From an uncultured Peptococcaceae bacterium (GTDB lineage: Bacteria; Bacillota; Peptococcia; Peptococcales; Peptococcaceae): 5,598 nucleotides of DNA. The notes under the pieces were generated by a model. The model did no database searches, was not told the DNA's origin, and saw only the letters and a program-made list of their open reading frames with translations. The translations under genes and the position numbers were made by a program. The stretch is from positions 1 to 5,598 of the forward strand of contig CAUDRX010000155.1 in the NCBI GenBank assembly GCA_958451915.1, written 5' to 3'. This document shows, piece after piece, positions 4,890-5,598 of this stretch (position 1 is its first letter; the number at the start of each line of letters is the position of its first letter).

Positions 4890-5465
4890 ATGACACTGGA
4901 CGGATTTTTGGCGGTTATGGACAGCGGTGAAGTTCTGGAAGGAAAGTCTGATGTCCATCTGATGATGCACAAACTTTCTGAAGAGGCCATTCGCATCTGT
5001 GAGAAGCTTAATTCATGTGATCGGAAACCTGAGACAATCCATGCACTTTTTTGTGAGTTGACTGGTCGTGAAGTAGGAGAAGGAGTGGGCTTTTTTCCGC
5101 CGTTTTTTTCAGATTGCGGAAAAAACCTTAAGATTGGGAAGCATGTTTTTATCAATAGCGGCGTAAAAATTCAGGATCAGGGCGGTGTTACCCTTGATGA
5201 TGGCGCACTCATTGGTCATAATGTAGTCATTGCGACGTTGAATCATTTGCAGGATCCAGCTCGGCGTGGTGGCATGTATGCACGTCCGGTGCATATTGGC
5301 AAGCACGTATGGATCGGTGCGAATGCAACCATCCTTCCGGGTGTGACGATTGGCGATGGGGCAATTGTCGCTGCGGGAGCTGTGGTGAATAAAGACGTTG
5401 CGCCGAATACGATCGTGGGTGGGATCCCGGCAAAGTATATCAAAGACGTGGATGTTGAGAACTGA
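4890..5465 (+). CDS. Hexapeptide-repeat O-acetyltransferase (maltose/galactoside acetyltransferase type)
   Basis: This 191-residue protein is of the left-handed beta-helix class, which works as a trimer and transfers acetyl from acetyl-CoA to a hydroxyl of a sugar or related molecule. The N-terminal third (1-65) is helical, as in the LacA/Maa family. The helix repeats run from about 80 to 172, with units such as IGKHVWIGANATILPGVTIG (136-155) and IVAAGAVVNKDV (159-170). The end shows IVGGIPAKYIK (175-185), the classic C-terminal motif. NHLQDPARR (118-126) holds the likely catalytic His 119; most relatives have a GHPxDP-like sequence here. I chose ATG 4890 because AAAGGGG (4875-4881) lies 8 bases upstream; the adjoining GTG at 4887 would add one residue. 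The gene is flanked by terminator-like hairpins and looks monocistronic. The true acceptor cannot be told from sequence, as this family is broad. Confidence 0.88.
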   Translation: MTLDGFLAVMDSGEVLEGKSDVHLMMHKLSEEAIRICEKLNSCDRKPETIHALFCELTGREVGEGVGFFPPFFSDCGKNLKIGKHVFINSGVKIQDQGGVTLDDGALIGHNVVIATLNHLQDPARRGGMYARPVHIGKHVWIGANATILPGVTIGDGAIVAAGAVVNKDVAPNTIVGGIPAKYIKDVDVEN

Positions 5466-5467
5466 AT

Positions 5468-5513
5468 AGCATCCTTTGAAGCGGTTAATCATTTATGATG
5501 CTGACGGGCTTTT
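5468..5513 (+). terminator. Weak candidate terminator after the acetyltransferase gene
   Basis: AGCATC (5468-5473) is complementary to GATGCT (5497-5502), with a long 23-base loop. A short T run (5510-5513) follows after seven more bases. The position, just after the stop codon, fits, but the stem is short and the T run is offset, so this is only tentative. Confidence 0.25.
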
Positions 5514-5515
5514 CT

Positions 5516-5546
5516 GAAACGTTATGGCAGATGCAAAAGAAACGTT
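5516..5546. repeat. Direct repeat GAAACGTT, 23 bases apart
   Basis: GAAACGTT occurs at 5516-5523 and 5539-5546. A second pair, GTTGATA, occurs at 5544-5550 and 5566-5572, 22 bases apart. Roughly two-helical-turn spacing ahead of a promoter-like sequence is compatible with a regulator binding site, but short repeats also arise by chance. Confidence 0.3.
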
Positions 5547-5566
5547 GATAATTTCAAGAAAAGTGG

Positions 5567-5596
5567 TTGATAGGACCCGCCGTTTAATGCTACTAT
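5567..5596 (+). promoter_or_regulatory. Possible sigma-A promoter of a gene beyond the window
   Basis: TTGATA (5567-5572, five of six to the -35 consensus) and TACTAT (5591-5596, four of six to the -10) are 18 bases apart. The window ends two bases later, so no gene can be linked to it. The rest of the stretch 5466-5598 shows no coding sequence I can support. Confidence 0.4.
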
Positions 5597-5598
5597 AT

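Noticed and set aside
1..5598. tRNA or rRNA genes, insertion sequences, prophage or attachment sites
   Set aside because: I looked and saw no cloverleaf-like segment, no transposase or integrase, and no terminal inverted repeats. The coding genes account for nearly the whole window.

Overview
The window looks like chromosome from an anaerobic Gram-positive bacterium, most likely a member of Clostridia (Eubacterium/Pseudoramibacter-like). This is inferred from three things. There are strong purine-rich ribosome binding sites. There is a pair of ferredoxin-bearing MinD-type ATPases with NifX/NifB-like proteins, a set found mainly in strict anaerobes. There is also an ECF sigma factor paired with an RsgI-like anti-sigma protein. 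No species can be named from the sequence alone. All genes lie on the + strand, and no gene-free gap exceeds about 150 bases.

Region 1 (1-2360) is an iron-sulfur/metallocluster operon. It holds the C-terminal end of a NifX-like cluster-binding protein, two different P-loop ATPases each with two inserted [4Fe-4S] motifs, and a complete second NifX-like protein with a Cys/His-rich tail. The genes are 6 to 21 bases apart or overlap by 4 bases, and a probable terminator closes the operon. The set resembles the orange-protein (ORP) operons of Desulfovibrio. A likely shared role is ATP-dependent assembly, carriage or storage of an Fe-S or mixed-metal cluster, but the actual cluster is unknown.

Region 2 (2367-2981) is a single gene with its own good housekeeping promoter. 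It encodes a YtqB/MnmM-type methyltransferase, which finishes the mnm5(s2)U modification at the tRNA wobble position.

Region 3 (2983-4779) looks like a self-regulated cell-surface stress or signalling operon. It has a SigW-like ECF promoter, a small secreted protein with three exact 19-residue Ca-loop-like repeats, an ECF sigma factor, and a translationally coupled membrane anti-sigma factor. The anti-sigma factor carries the Asn-Pro site of RsgI-type autoproteolysis. A strong hairpin terminator ends the operon. Both the secreted protein and the anti-sigma ectodomain end in Gly/His/Cys-rich tails, so the ligand or stress may involve metal ions. This is the most novel-looking part of the window.

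Region 4 (4780-5598) contains a hexapeptide-repeat O-acetyltransferase of the maltose/galactoside acetyltransferase type. It is followed by an intergenic stretch with short direct repeats and a probable promoter for a gene beyond the window.
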